64,000 nucleotides of DNA from positions 93,760 to 157,759 of the forward strand of contig JBCCXL010000017.1 of NCBI GenBank assembly GCA_039191605.1. Direction: 5' to 3'. The translations under genes and the position numbers were made by a program. The stretch comes from JBCCXL01 sp039191605 (GTDB taxonomy: Bacteria > Acidobacteriota > Thermoanaerobaculia > Multivoradales > JAHZIX01). Of this stretch, positions 25,419-32,973 are shown in pieces; within the stretch, counting starts at the first letter, position 1; every line of letters starts with the position of its first letter. The notes under the pieces are model-generated. The model saw nothing but the letters and a program-made list of their open reading frames with translations, searched no databases and was not told the DNA's origin.

Positions 25419-25790
25419 GGAATCTCCTTGGGCGATCGCAATTCCGCGATCGCCGAGTCGAGGTGCGGAGCCGAGCCGGAGCGGCGGTCGCCGAACGTCA
25501 CTCAAGGCAAGGACCGCTGGGCATGCTGGAAGCCTTCCAGGCGGCGGTAACCGCGGCACGGAGAAGAGGCTCGTAGCACTGCCCTTGGGGGTAAGAGTGC
25601 CTCGTCGGAGCCGTCGCGCAAGGTGGCGATGGAATGGAGAATGAAGGAGATGAAGGCGAACGCCCAAGATAGGCGTCATCGCCTTCAATTCGTTACCGCG
25701 AGAAGGGGAGCTGGGGGCCGAAATCTGGGGGCTAAGGTCTGGGGGCCAAGGTATGGGGCTGAAAAATGGGGGCGCCGAGTTGCGAGGGAA
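25419..25790. other. Intergenic region with a long hairpin and a G-tract repeat
   Basis: At 25652-25686 GAAGGCGA-ACGCC pairs with GGCGT-CA-TCGCCTTC across a 7-base loop, a strong hairpin without a T-run on either side. At 25705-25772 lie six G4-G5 tracts. The region separates the small-protein array from nfi; the hairpin may end the nfi transcript coming from the right. Confidence 0.55.
25705..25772 (+). repeat. ~14-bp imperfect tandem repeat with six G4-G5 tracts
   Basis: G-tracts begin at 25705, 25713, 25727, 25741, 25755 and 25768. From the second on, each lies in a unit like CTGGGGGCCAAGGT with a spacing of ~14. The plus strand therefore has quadruplex potential. It ends just past the nfi stop codon. 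Confidence 0.75.
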
Positions 25791-26582
25791 TCAGCGGCGC
25801 GAGGCCAGCTTGTCGGACCGCCGGGTGGTTTCCGGCAGGCGGTAGCGAGGGGTGATGGCGAGGGTGAGCTGGAGGGCGCTCTTGAGGCTCAGGCGATGGC
25901 CGATGGAGACGAAGACCGGCTTGACCCGGGATCGTGTGCGCAGCACGGCGCCGAGGCGCTCTTCCGTTTTCGGATCCACCAGCGGGCTCCAGGCGCCTTG
26001 CTCCGGGGGCGGCTCGTCGTAGCTGCCGGTGAGCCGGGTCTTGGCGACGCCGACGGCGGGGCGGTCGAGCCACAGGCCGAGATGGCAGGCGAGGCCGAGG
26101 CGCCGGGGGTGGGCGAGGCCGTGGGCGTCGGTGAAGAGCACCTGGGGAGCACCGTGGCCGTTCGCCTGGAGTTTCGTCTCGAGCTCCGCCAGCGCGTCCA
26201 GCACCGCCGGCAGCTCGCGAAAGGAGAGCAGGCCGGGCACGTAGGGGAAGCTCGTCGGTCGGCGCACCACGGCTTCGGCGAGGGTTTCGAGGCCCGGCAG
26301 GGAGAGGGCCACCGCCGCCGCTCGGGTGATGCTCCCGCCCTCCTCGAAGCCGGCGTCCACCCCGGCCACCAGGGTGACGGCGCCGACGTCCGCCAGCCCT
26401 TCCCCCAGCCGATCCTGCGTCTCCACCGCCGAGGCGAGGCGTCGCTGCAGTTGGATGGCCTGGCGTGGGGTGAGCTCCCAGGTGTGGCGCAGGCCGCCAT
26501 CGTCGGCGATGTGGAAGGGAATCTCGGCTTCAGCCTCGTGCTCTGGGTCGGGCCGGGATCCGGGGGGCGAAGGCCACTTCAT
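25791..26582 (-). CDS. nfi: Endonuclease V
   Basis: Endonuclease V cuts DNA (or RNA) one base 3' of deoxyinosine and starts repair of deaminated adenine. The three catalytic acids are recognisable: Asp in VAGVDAGFEEGG, Glu in YVPGLLSFREL and Asp in LFTDAHGLAHPRRLGLA. The usual DGxG motif is DAHG here. Further family blocks are VGVAKTRLTGSY, KPVFVSIGHRLSLKSAL and the LPETTRRSDKLA C-terminus. At 263 residues it is ~30 longer than the typical enzyme, mostly at an acidic N-terminus, so an internal start is possible. The gene begins eight bases after yceH ends, so the two are probably co-transcribed. Confidence 0.9.
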   Translation of the reverse strand: MKWPSPPGSRPDPEHEAEAEIPFHIADDGGLRHTWELTPRQAIQLQRRLASAVETQDRLGEGLADVGAVTLVAGVDAGFEEGGSITRAAAVALSLPGLETLAEAVVRRPTSFPYVPGLLSFRELPAVLDALAELETKLQANGHGAPQVLFTDAHGLAHPRRLGLACHLGLWLDRPAVGVAKTRLTGSYDEPPPEQGAWSPLVDPKTEERLGAVLRTRSRVKPVFVSIGHRLSLKSALQLTLAITPRYRLPETTRRSDKLASRR

Positions 26583-26590
26583 GAGGCCAC

Positions 26591-27274
26591 TTATGCCCCC
26601 AGCTGCTCTTTGAGCTCGCTGAGCTCCCGCTGCAGGGCCTCGACCTGCTGCTGGAGGGTCTCCACCTGCTGTTCCAGGGACTCCACCCGCGGGGTCAGCG
26701 GCGTGCGCTTCTCCAGCGGCGGCGCCGGAGTGGATACGCTTACCGGCTCCGCCTTGATCAAGGCCTCCAGGGCCTCCGGATCGCCGAGGCGGTGCATCCA
26801 GCGAGCGAATTTATGCCCCGGCTGGCGAGGTAGCTCCACCAGGATCGGCTCGGCTCCGGTGGTCAGGGCCTCCAGGGCGGATTCCACCGCCGCCAGGTCC
26901 GCAAAGCTGTGGAGGCGCTCGGTGCGGGTGCGCAGCTCGCCGGTGGTCTGGGGGCCGCGCAGCAGCAGGACGGCGATCAGCGCCCGCTGGGCGTCGCTGA
27001 GCTCCAGGCGCCGGGTGATGGACTCGCTCCAGCGCTCCGCCCGAGCGCCGGGGGTGCGCCACACCATCACGTCGCGCTTCAGGCGCTCGAGGGTGCGCAA
27101 GACGTCGTCCTCGTCCAGGTCCATCACCGGATCCCGGTTGCTTTTCTGGTTGCAGGCGGCGACCAGAGCCTTGAGGGTCATGGGGTAGTAGTCCGGCGTG
27201 GTCTGGGCTTTTTCCAGCAGGGAGCCCAGCACCCGGGCCTCGATGGCGTCGAGGGAGCGGGGAAGCTTCGTCAC
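26591..27274 (-). CDS. YceH/UPF0502 (DUF480) family protein
   Basis: The protein has two winged-helix domains, as in the YceH family: LDAIEARVLGSLLEKAQTTPDYYPMTL... with LVAACNQKSNRDPVM, and then SDAQRALIAVLLLRGPQTTGELRTRTERLHSF. The C-terminus is a heptad coiled coil (VESLEQQVETLQQQVEALQRELSELKEQL). A GTG at 27274 with GGAGG five bases upstream is the best start, giving ~227 residues; a second GTG lies two codons earlier. YceH-family proteins are widespread, probably DNA-binding, and of unclear function. It precedes nfi by eight bases in the same orientation. Confidence 0.88.
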   Translation of the reverse strand: MTKLPRSLDAIEARVLGSLLEKAQTTPDYYPMTLKALVAACNQKSNRDPVMDLDEDDVLRTLERLKRDVMVWRTPGARAERWSESITRRLELSDAQRALIAVLLLRGPQTTGELRTRTERLHSFADLAAVESALEALTTGAEPILVELPRQPGHKFARWMHRLGDPEALEALIKAEPVSVSTPAPPLEKRTPLTPRVESLEQQVETLQQQVEALQRELSELKEQLGA

Positions 27275-27924
27275 GTTCACCTCCAGGGTCGATGGTCGCT
27301 GGGCTGATGGTACCGCGTTCCTCGCCTCGAACCGGCGCCCTGGGCACCGAGGATTAGATTTTTCCTTCGCTGCATCTGGGCCGGTGGCGAGGGCGAAGTG
27401 TTCATCGAGGTCAGCGCCGCCACTCTTTCTGCAGTTCATCCCTCGTTCGGCGCACCGACCTCGGGGCCTCGATTCGTCGAGGACGCCATTGCGGGACAAA
27501 GGGGTAGGGCGGCTACGGAGCGGCCCTCCCCCTGGTTCCTCCCGCTCCGTTTCAGCTGTGCCTCTTCAGCTTTGATCTTCCCGGTGGTGTTGGCTTTAGC
27601 GCGGGGCCCAGGTCGAGTTCACGACCGCTAGAGGCCGCCGAAGGCCACTCCCCCGATCCTCCGGTAGCTCTCGGGCTCCGTTTTCTCTCGGCTCGAATCT
27701 CATCCCGTCTCTCTTCTTTATCGACTCGAGGGCGTGGATCTGCGAGCAGTGGCGAAGCTATGACTTTCAGAAGTGACTTTCAGAAGTGACTTTCAGAAGT
27801 GACTTTCAGAAGTGACTTTCAGAAGTGACCTCGGGCTTCGCGGACCCCGACGCGCAATCGTGAAGAAACCCTGACAGAAATCGCCCGCAACCGACCCCGG
27901 ACTTCGGATACTCTTTAGCAGCCC
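27275..27924. other. 650-base intergenic region upstream of the lipid-modification operon
   Basis: No coding frame is convincing; small open frames on the plus strand have no ribosome-binding site or recognisable motif. The left part carries the yceH promoter. The right part holds a five-copy 13-bp tandem repeat (27761-27825), about 100 bases before the first gene of the next operon. Confidence 0.5.
27761..27825 (+). repeat. Five perfect 13-bp tandem repeats (TGACTTTCAGAAG)
   Basis: Units start at 27761, 27774, 27787, 27800 and 27813 and are identical, followed by a partial TGAC. The array lies 100 bases upstream of the flavoprotein gene. Identity among copies points to recent expansion. Either a slippage-prone microsatellite or an array of regulator sites is possible. 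Confidence 0.95.
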
Positions 27925-29208
27925 ATGAAATCCAGCCCGTCCCAAATTGCCGTCATCGGAGGCGGAATTTCCGGACTCTGCGCGGCCCATTGGCTAGCGC
28001 GAGCCGGTCATCAGATCACCCTCTTCGAAGCCGCGAGCCATCTCGGCGGCCATACCCACACCCACGACATCACCCTTGAGGAGGGTGGCCGGCAGTGGGC
28101 GGTAGATACCGGCTTCATCGTGTTCAACGGCCGCACCTACCCCCGCTTCTGCGCTCTGATGGAAGAGCTCGGAGTGGCGTGGCAGGACAGCGACATGAGC
28201 TTCAGCGTGCGCTCCGAAGGAGGTGCGGGCAGCGCCCCCTTCGAGTTCAGCGGCAGCGGCTTTTCTGGCCTCTTCGCCCAGCGCTCGAATTTACTCAGCC
28301 CTTCGTTCTACCGCCTGCTGTGGGACATTCTGCGCTTCCACGTCGACGCGAAGAGGCGTCTAGCGTCGGGAGAGATCCCCGAGACTCTCGGTGAGCTCCT
28401 CGCTGCCGGTCGCTACGGCTCTCGTCTCGGCCCCCACTATGTGGTGCCCATGGGAGCCGCCATCTGGTCGTCTCGGGTCGAGCAGATGCTGGAGTTCCCC
28501 GCTCCCCTCTTCCTGCGCTTCCTAGAGAACCACGGCATGCTGGCGGTGAACAATCGACCGGTCTGGCGAGTGATCGAGGGTGGGTCTCGGACCTACGTGC
28601 CAAAGCTCTCGGCGTCCTTTGCGGACGGCGTGCGCCTGCTGACCCCGGTGCGATCCCTGCGCCGAGACGAAGAGGGCGCCTGGGTGCGGTGGGGAGAGGG
28701 AGGGCAGGAGGAGCGCTTCGACTCGGTGGTGGTGGCCACCCACAGCGATCAGGCGCTGGAGCTGCTGCAGGACGCCGACGAGCTGGAGCGGGAGATCCTC
28801 GGCGCCTTTCCCTATCAGCGCAACGAGGCGGTGCTGCACACCGACATCTCGATGCTGCCTCAGCGCCGCGGCGCCTGGGCGGCGTGGAATTATCGTCTCA
28901 AGGCGGATCCCGGCCTGCCGGTGAGCGTGACCTACAACATGAACATTCTCCAGGGTCTCGAGGCCCCGGTGACCTTCTGCGTCACCCTCAACGACACCGA
29001 CGCCATCGATCCCGCCAAGATCCTGCGCCGCATGACCTACCACCATCCCGTGTACACGCCGCTGGGGGCCCAGACCCAGGCTCGCCAAGACGAGCTCAAC
29101 GGTCGCCGCCGCACCTATTTCTGCGGCGCTTACTGGCGCAACGGCTTCCACGAGGATGGGGTAGAGAGCGCGGCGGCGGTGGTGAAGCGCTTCGGGATCG
29201 AGCCGTGA
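27925..29208 (+). CDS. FAD-dependent oxidoreductase of the COG2907 type, lipid-modification operon
   Basis: The protein opens with a dinucleotide-binding fold (IAVIGGGISGLCAAHWLARAGHQITLFEA) followed by SHLGGHTHTHDI, VDTGFIVFNGRTYPRF and a C-terminal FAD contact (YFCGAYWRNGFHEDGVESA). This is the flavin amine-oxidase-like family usually encoded next to DUF1365 and cyclopropane-fatty-acid-synthase genes. In Rhodobacter sphaeroides a member (UfaD) has been linked to desaturation of methylated acyl chains en route to furan fatty acids. Here it begins a four-gene operon: its TGA overlaps the GTG of the DUF1365 gene. A role in acyl-chain oxidation is inferred from context. Confidence 0.88.
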   Translation: MKSSPSQIAVIGGGISGLCAAHWLARAGHQITLFEAASHLGGHTHTHDITLEEGGRQWAVDTGFIVFNGRTYPRFCALMEELGVAWQDSDMSFSVRSEGGAGSAPFEFSGSGFSGLFAQRSNLLSPSFYRLLWDILRFHVDAKRRLASGEIPETLGELLAAGRYGSRLGPHYVVPMGAAIWSSRVEQMLEFPAPLFLRFLENHGMLAVNNRPVWRVIEGGSRTYVPKLSASFADGVRLLTPVRSLRRDEEGAWVRWGEGGQEERFDSVVVATHSDQALELLQDADELEREILGAFPYQRNEAVLHTDISMLPQRRGAWAAWNYRLKADPGLPVSVTYNMNILQGLEAPVTFCVTLNDTDAIDPAKILRRMTYHHPVYTPLGAQTQARQDELNGRRRTYFCGAYWRNGFHEDGVESAAAVVKRFGIEP

Positions 29209-30182
29209 GCCCGGAGTCTCGAGCTCTTTCTGCTGCCGGGCAGACTACCTCTGAGGGTACTCCTGAGGGGATCTTTGCTGGCGCCCCTGAGAGCACCTCC
29301 GAAGCTGGCCTTTCTGTAGGGAGCCCTTCTGAAGCAGGTCTGCACAGCGCTCTCTACGTCGGCAAGCTGCGCCACCGCCGGTTCGATCCCCTGGAGCACG
29401 ACTTCCGCTACTCGGTGTTCATGGTCTACCTCGACCTCGGGGAGCTCGACCGGGTCTTCGCCGACCGCTGGCTGTGGTCCACCCGCCGGCCGGCGCTGGG
29501 GCGTTTTCGGCGCCAGGATTACCTGCCCCGGCCGGGCAGCGAGCACCTGCCGCTGGACGAGCTGGTGCGTCAGCTGGTGGAGGAGCGTAGCGGGCGGCGC
29601 CCCGAGGGGCCCGTCACCCTGCTCACCAACCTGCGCTACTACGGCTTCGGCTTCAATCCGGTGAGCTTCTTCTACTGCCTGAGCCCCGATCGCCAAGAGT
29701 TGGAGGCGGTGGTGGCGGAGGTCCACAACACGCCGTGGAACGAGACCCACGTCTACGTTCTCAGCGGCGAGCTGGAGCCGGATCAGGGTTCTCGCCCCCG
29801 GGCGCGGGCCTATGAGCATCCGAAGGCCTTCCACGTCTCTCCCTTCATGGGGATGGAGGCCCGCTACGCCTGGCGCTTCACCCTGCCGACGGAGAAGCTG
29901 GCGGTACACGTGGAGACCTCCCCGAGCTTTCGGGGCGAGGTCGACCAGGCGAAGAATTTCGACGCCACCCTGAGCCTAGAGCGTCGGGAGATGACCGGCT
30001 CGAGCCTCGCTGGAGCGCTGCTGCGGCTGCCGGGGATGAGCGCCCGGGTGGTGGCGGGGATCTATTGGGAGGCGGCGAAGCTGTGGCTGAAGGGTGCGCC
30101 CTTCTACACCCACCCCGATCAGGCACCAGTCCAACAAGAGCGAGCCCAACAAGAGCAAGCTCAACACGAGCGAGCCCAATAG
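29205..30182 (+). CDS. DUF1365 protein, putative fatty-acid modification partner
   Basis: The GTG at 29205 overlaps the preceding stop codon (GTGA), implying translational coupling, so the longer upstream frame is not used. After a ~45-residue low-complexity leader the DUF1365 domain begins: SALYVGKLRHRRFDPLEHDF, FMVYLDLGELDRVF, TNLRYYGFGFNPVSFFYC, VAEVHNTPWNETHVYVL and AFHVSPFMGMEARYAWRF. In R. sphaeroides a DUF1365 protein (UfaO) is needed to insert oxygen when furan fatty acids form. Conserved His residues could bind a cofactor. The C-terminus is a repetitive Gln/Glu/Arg/Ala tail and the DNA there is internally repeated, which may be a recent extension. Confidence 0.87.
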   Translation: MSPESRALSAAGQTTSEGTPEGIFAGAPESTSEAGLSVGSPSEAGLHSALYVGKLRHRRFDPLEHDFRYSVFMVYLDLGELDRVFADRWLWSTRRPALGRFRRQDYLPRPGSEHLPLDELVRQLVEERSGRRPEGPVTLLTNLRYYGFGFNPVSFFYCLSPDRQELEAVVAEVHNTPWNETHVYVLSGELEPDQGSRPRARAYEHPKAFHVSPFMGMEARYAWRFTLPTEKLAVHVETSPSFRGEVDQAKNFDATLSLERREMTGSSLAGALLRLPGMSARVVAGIYWEAAKLWLKGAPFYTHPDQAPVQQERAQQEQAQHERAQ

Positions 30183-30369
30183 GGGCAAATACGCCACGGG
30201 TAGCCCCAAGGGACAATTCAAGCCATCGGCGCGGCAATCACCTGCACGCCAATCCTCAGCATCAAGGTCATACCCATCTCAGGCATCAGCATCTCAGGCA
30301 CCAGCATCTCAGCCAGACGCACCTTACGAATGAACACCCAAGGAGAGGGCGCCCCGACCCCTCCCCTCG
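30183..30369 (+). repeat. Low-complexity spacer with short repeats (CATCTCAGGCA, GAGCCCAA)
   Basis: GAGCGAGCCCAA-type units (from ~30137, inside the DUF1365 tail) pass into CATCTCAGGCATCAG-type units at ~30271-30313. The spacer separates two otherwise tightly packed halves of the operon and shows no gene. Confidence 0.6.
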
Positions 30370-31731
30370 ATGACCAGGCCCAGTATTGAAGCGATGAGTA
30401 CCGAAGAACCGAGCATGAGTCACCATTCCACCCTCGACCCCGCGGCGGCGGCACGATCGGCTCCCCGCTGGCTGCGTTCCGCGGTGCTGGATCGACTGAA
30501 CCGCCTTGAGAGAGGCACCCTGGTGCTGATGGAGGAGGGAACAACCCACCGCTTCGGCGGCAGCGCCGATGCCTTCGATGTAGAGGCGAGGGTGGAGGTG
30601 CGGGATCCCCGCTTCTGGTCCACCGTCGCCCTGGGAGGCTCCATCGGCGCCGCCGAGGCCTACATGGACGGCTTCTGGACGACGCCGGATCTCACCGCGG
30701 TGATGCGGGTCTTCTCCGTCAACATGGACGCCCTGAACGGCGTGGATCGAGGCCTGGCCCGCTTCCTTCAGCCGCTGCGGCGCCTCGCCCACTGGCGGCG
30801 CAACAACTCCCGTTCCGGCAGTCGCCGCAACATCGCCGAGCATTACGACCTCGGCAACGCCTTCTACCGTCTCTTCCTCGACGAGACGATGATGTACTCC
30901 TGCGCCTTCTTCGAAGAGGAGCCGCCGCGGCAGGCGAGCTACGAGGAATCCGGCCGCGCTTTGGCGAGCGCGTCGCGGGCGAAGCTGGATCGCATCGCCC
31001 GCAAGCTGGACCTGCGGTCGGAAGATCACCTGCTGGAGGTGGGCACCGGCTGGGGCGGCTTCGCTCTGCACGCCGCGGAGCATTACGGCTGCCGGGTCAC
31101 CACCACCACCATCTCCCGGCGGCAATACGAAGAGGCTTCGGCGAGGATCCAGCGGGCAGGCCTGGAGAGCCGGGTGACGGTGCTGCTGGAGGACTACCGG
31201 GATCTTCGGGGTACCTTCGACAAGCTGGTCTCCATCGAGATGATCGAGGCGGTGGGCCTACGCCATTTGCGCACTTACTTCCGCTGCCTCTCCGACCGAC
31301 TCTCCCCCCGCGGTCTCGCCCTGGTGCAGGCGATCACCATGCAGGATCCAAAGTTCCTCGACTACCGTCGCGGCGTGGACTTCATCCAGCGCTACATCTT
31401 TCCGGGCGCGGCGCTGCCCTCCCTGGGGGCGATCTGCGACAGCCTGGCCCGCAGCGGTGGAGACCTTCAGCTGATCGACGCGGAGGAGATCACCGCCCAC
31501 TACGCCCCCACTCTGCGGCTGTGGCGAGAGCGCTTCCTGGTCCGTGGCGAAGAGTTCGCCCAGCTGGGCTTCGACACCACCTTCCGCCGCATGTGGGAGT
31601 ACTACTTGAGCTATTGCGAGGGCGGCTTCCGGGAGCGCATCATCGGCGACTTCCAGCTGCTCTTCGCCAAACCGATGAACCGTCGTCCGGCGCTGCCGTC
31701 GGATCTGCGAGCGCAGGAGATCCAGCTGTGA
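30370..31731 (+). CDS. Cyclopropane-fatty-acyl-phospholipid synthase family methyltransferase (first copy)
   Basis: The 453-residue protein has the N-terminal lipid-binding domain of CFA synthases (LERGTLVLMEEGTTHRFGG, VALGGSIGAAEAYMDGFW) and a SAM-dependent methyltransferase domain. The latter includes HYDLGNAFYRLFLDETMMYSCAFF, the SAM loop LEVGTGWGGFALHAAEHYGC and SIEMIEAVGLRHLRTYFRC. These enzymes transfer a methyl or methylene group from SAM to double bonds of membrane phospholipid acyl chains. Alternative starts at 30394 and 30415 exist. It ends in TGA overlapped by the GTG of the next gene. In the operon context it could make cyclopropane or methyl-branched chains, the latter being the furan-acid precursor. 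Confidence 0.92.
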   Translation: MTRPSIEAMSTEEPSMSHHSTLDPAAAARSAPRWLRSAVLDRLNRLERGTLVLMEEGTTHRFGGSADAFDVEARVEVRDPRFWSTVALGGSIGAAEAYMDGFWTTPDLTAVMRVFSVNMDALNGVDRGLARFLQPLRRLAHWRRNNSRSGSRRNIAEHYDLGNAFYRLFLDETMMYSCAFFEEEPPRQASYEESGRALASASRAKLDRIARKLDLRSEDHLLEVGTGWGGFALHAAEHYGCRVTTTTISRRQYEEASARIQRAGLESRVTVLLEDYRDLRGTFDKLVSIEMIEAVGLRHLRTYFRCLSDRLSPRGLALVQAITMQDPKFLDYRRGVDFIQRYIFPGAALPSLGAICDSLARSGGDLQLIDAEEITAHYAPTLRLWRERFLVRGEEFAQLGFDTTFRRMWEYYLSYCEGGFRERIIGDFQLLFAKPMNRRPALPSDLRAQEIQL

Positions 31732-32780
31732 AGGAAACCCTCATCTCTTGGGTAGAGAAGGGGCTCGTGCCCGATCCCCTGGTGCGTCTCGGCGTCCGTC
31801 GTCTGATCGCCGGCCGCGCCGCTGAATGCCGCCCCGGCGAGCCGGAGGGCCGGCGGGAAGAAGAGGAGGCGGTGGTGGCCTCGATGCGCTCCTGCCCCTC
31901 GGTGGCGCTGCAGCCGGAGAAGGCCAACGAGCAGCATTACGAAGTGCCGCCGGACTTCTTCTTGGCGGTGCTCGGCAAGCACTTGAAGTACAGCTGCTGC
32001 TACTTCCCCCAGGGCAATGAGAGCCTGGACCAGGCGGAAGCGGAGATGCTCGAGCTCACCTGCCAGCGGGCGGATTTGGCGGACGGCCAGGAGATCCTCG
32101 AGCTGGGCTGCGGCTGGGGCTCTCTGTCGCTGTGGATGGCGGCGAATTACCCCGACTCGCGCATCACCGCGGTTTCCAACTCCGCTCCCCAGCGCCGATT
32201 CATCGAGGCGCGGGCGGCGGAGCGAGGCCTCGACAACCTGCGGGTGATCACCGCAGACATGAACGAGTTCTCGCCGCCGGAAGATCGCGGCCCCTTCCAC
32301 CGCGTGGTGTCGCTGGAGATGTTCGAGCACATGCGCAACTGGCAGCTGCTGCTGCAGCGGGTGGCCTCCTGGATGCACCCCGGCGGCAAGGCCTTCCTCC
32401 ACGTCTTCTGCCACCGGGATATGCCCTACTTCTTCGAAACCGAGGGCGCCAGCAACTGGATGGGCCGCTATTTCTTCACCGCCGGGCTGATGCCCTCGGA
32501 TCAATTGGCCTACCACTTCCAGAACGATCTGCGCCTGGATCGCCACTGGCGGGTCTCCGGCGTGCACTATCAGCGCACCTCCCGGGCCTGGCTGGATCGC
32601 CTCGACGCCGCCCGTCGGCAGGTGATGCCGGTGCTGGAGGAGACCTACGGCAAGGCCGAAGGCCGGCTGTGGTTCCAGCGCTGGCGCCTCTTCTTCATCG
32701 CCTGCGAGGAGCTCTTCGGCTTCCGCGGCGGAGACGAGTGGTGGGTGGGGCATTATCGCTTCCAGCGGCCGGAGGCCTGA
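31728..32780 (+). CDS. Second CFA-synthase-like SAM methyltransferase
   Basis: The GTG at 31728 overlaps the previous stop (GTGA). The 350-residue product lacks the full N-terminal domain of the first copy. It carries NEQHYEVPPDFFLAVLGKHLKYSCCYF, the SAM loop ILELGCGWGSLSLWMA, SLEMFEHMRNWQLLLQRV and a C-terminal WWVGHYRFQRP. This is the shorter CFA/coclaurine-N-methyltransferase-like branch, often found beside COG2907 and DUF1365 genes. Substrates are not predictable from sequence. Because two different methyltransferases are coupled here, one may make cyclopropanes and the other methyl-branched chains; this is inference. Confidence 0.87.
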   Translation: MKETLISWVEKGLVPDPLVRLGVRRLIAGRAAECRPGEPEGRREEEEAVVASMRSCPSVALQPEKANEQHYEVPPDFFLAVLGKHLKYSCCYFPQGNESLDQAEAEMLELTCQRADLADGQEILELGCGWGSLSLWMAANYPDSRITAVSNSAPQRRFIEARAAERGLDNLRVITADMNEFSPPEDRGPFHRVVSLEMFEHMRNWQLLLQRVASWMHPGGKAFLHVFCHRDMPYFFETEGASNWMGRYFFTAGLMPSDQLAYHFQNDLRLDRHWRVSGVHYQRTSRAWLDRLDAARRQVMPVLEETYGKAEGRLWFQRWRLFFIACEELFGFRGGDEWWVGHYRFQRPEA

Positions 32781-32973
32781 GTCTCGCCGGAGAGGCTGAT
32801 TGTTGGTTGATTGATCCGGTCTCCGGCTCTGCGACTGGCACCGGTGGACGAAGATCCAGCGGGGCCGAGGAGGAGGAAGGAATTCGCGGTGGCTTCGGGG
32901 GGTTACCCTTCCCGCCGAGAGCTCGTGCCGTCACGATGGCGGACGAGGTCTTCACCGCAAACTCCCTTCCTAT

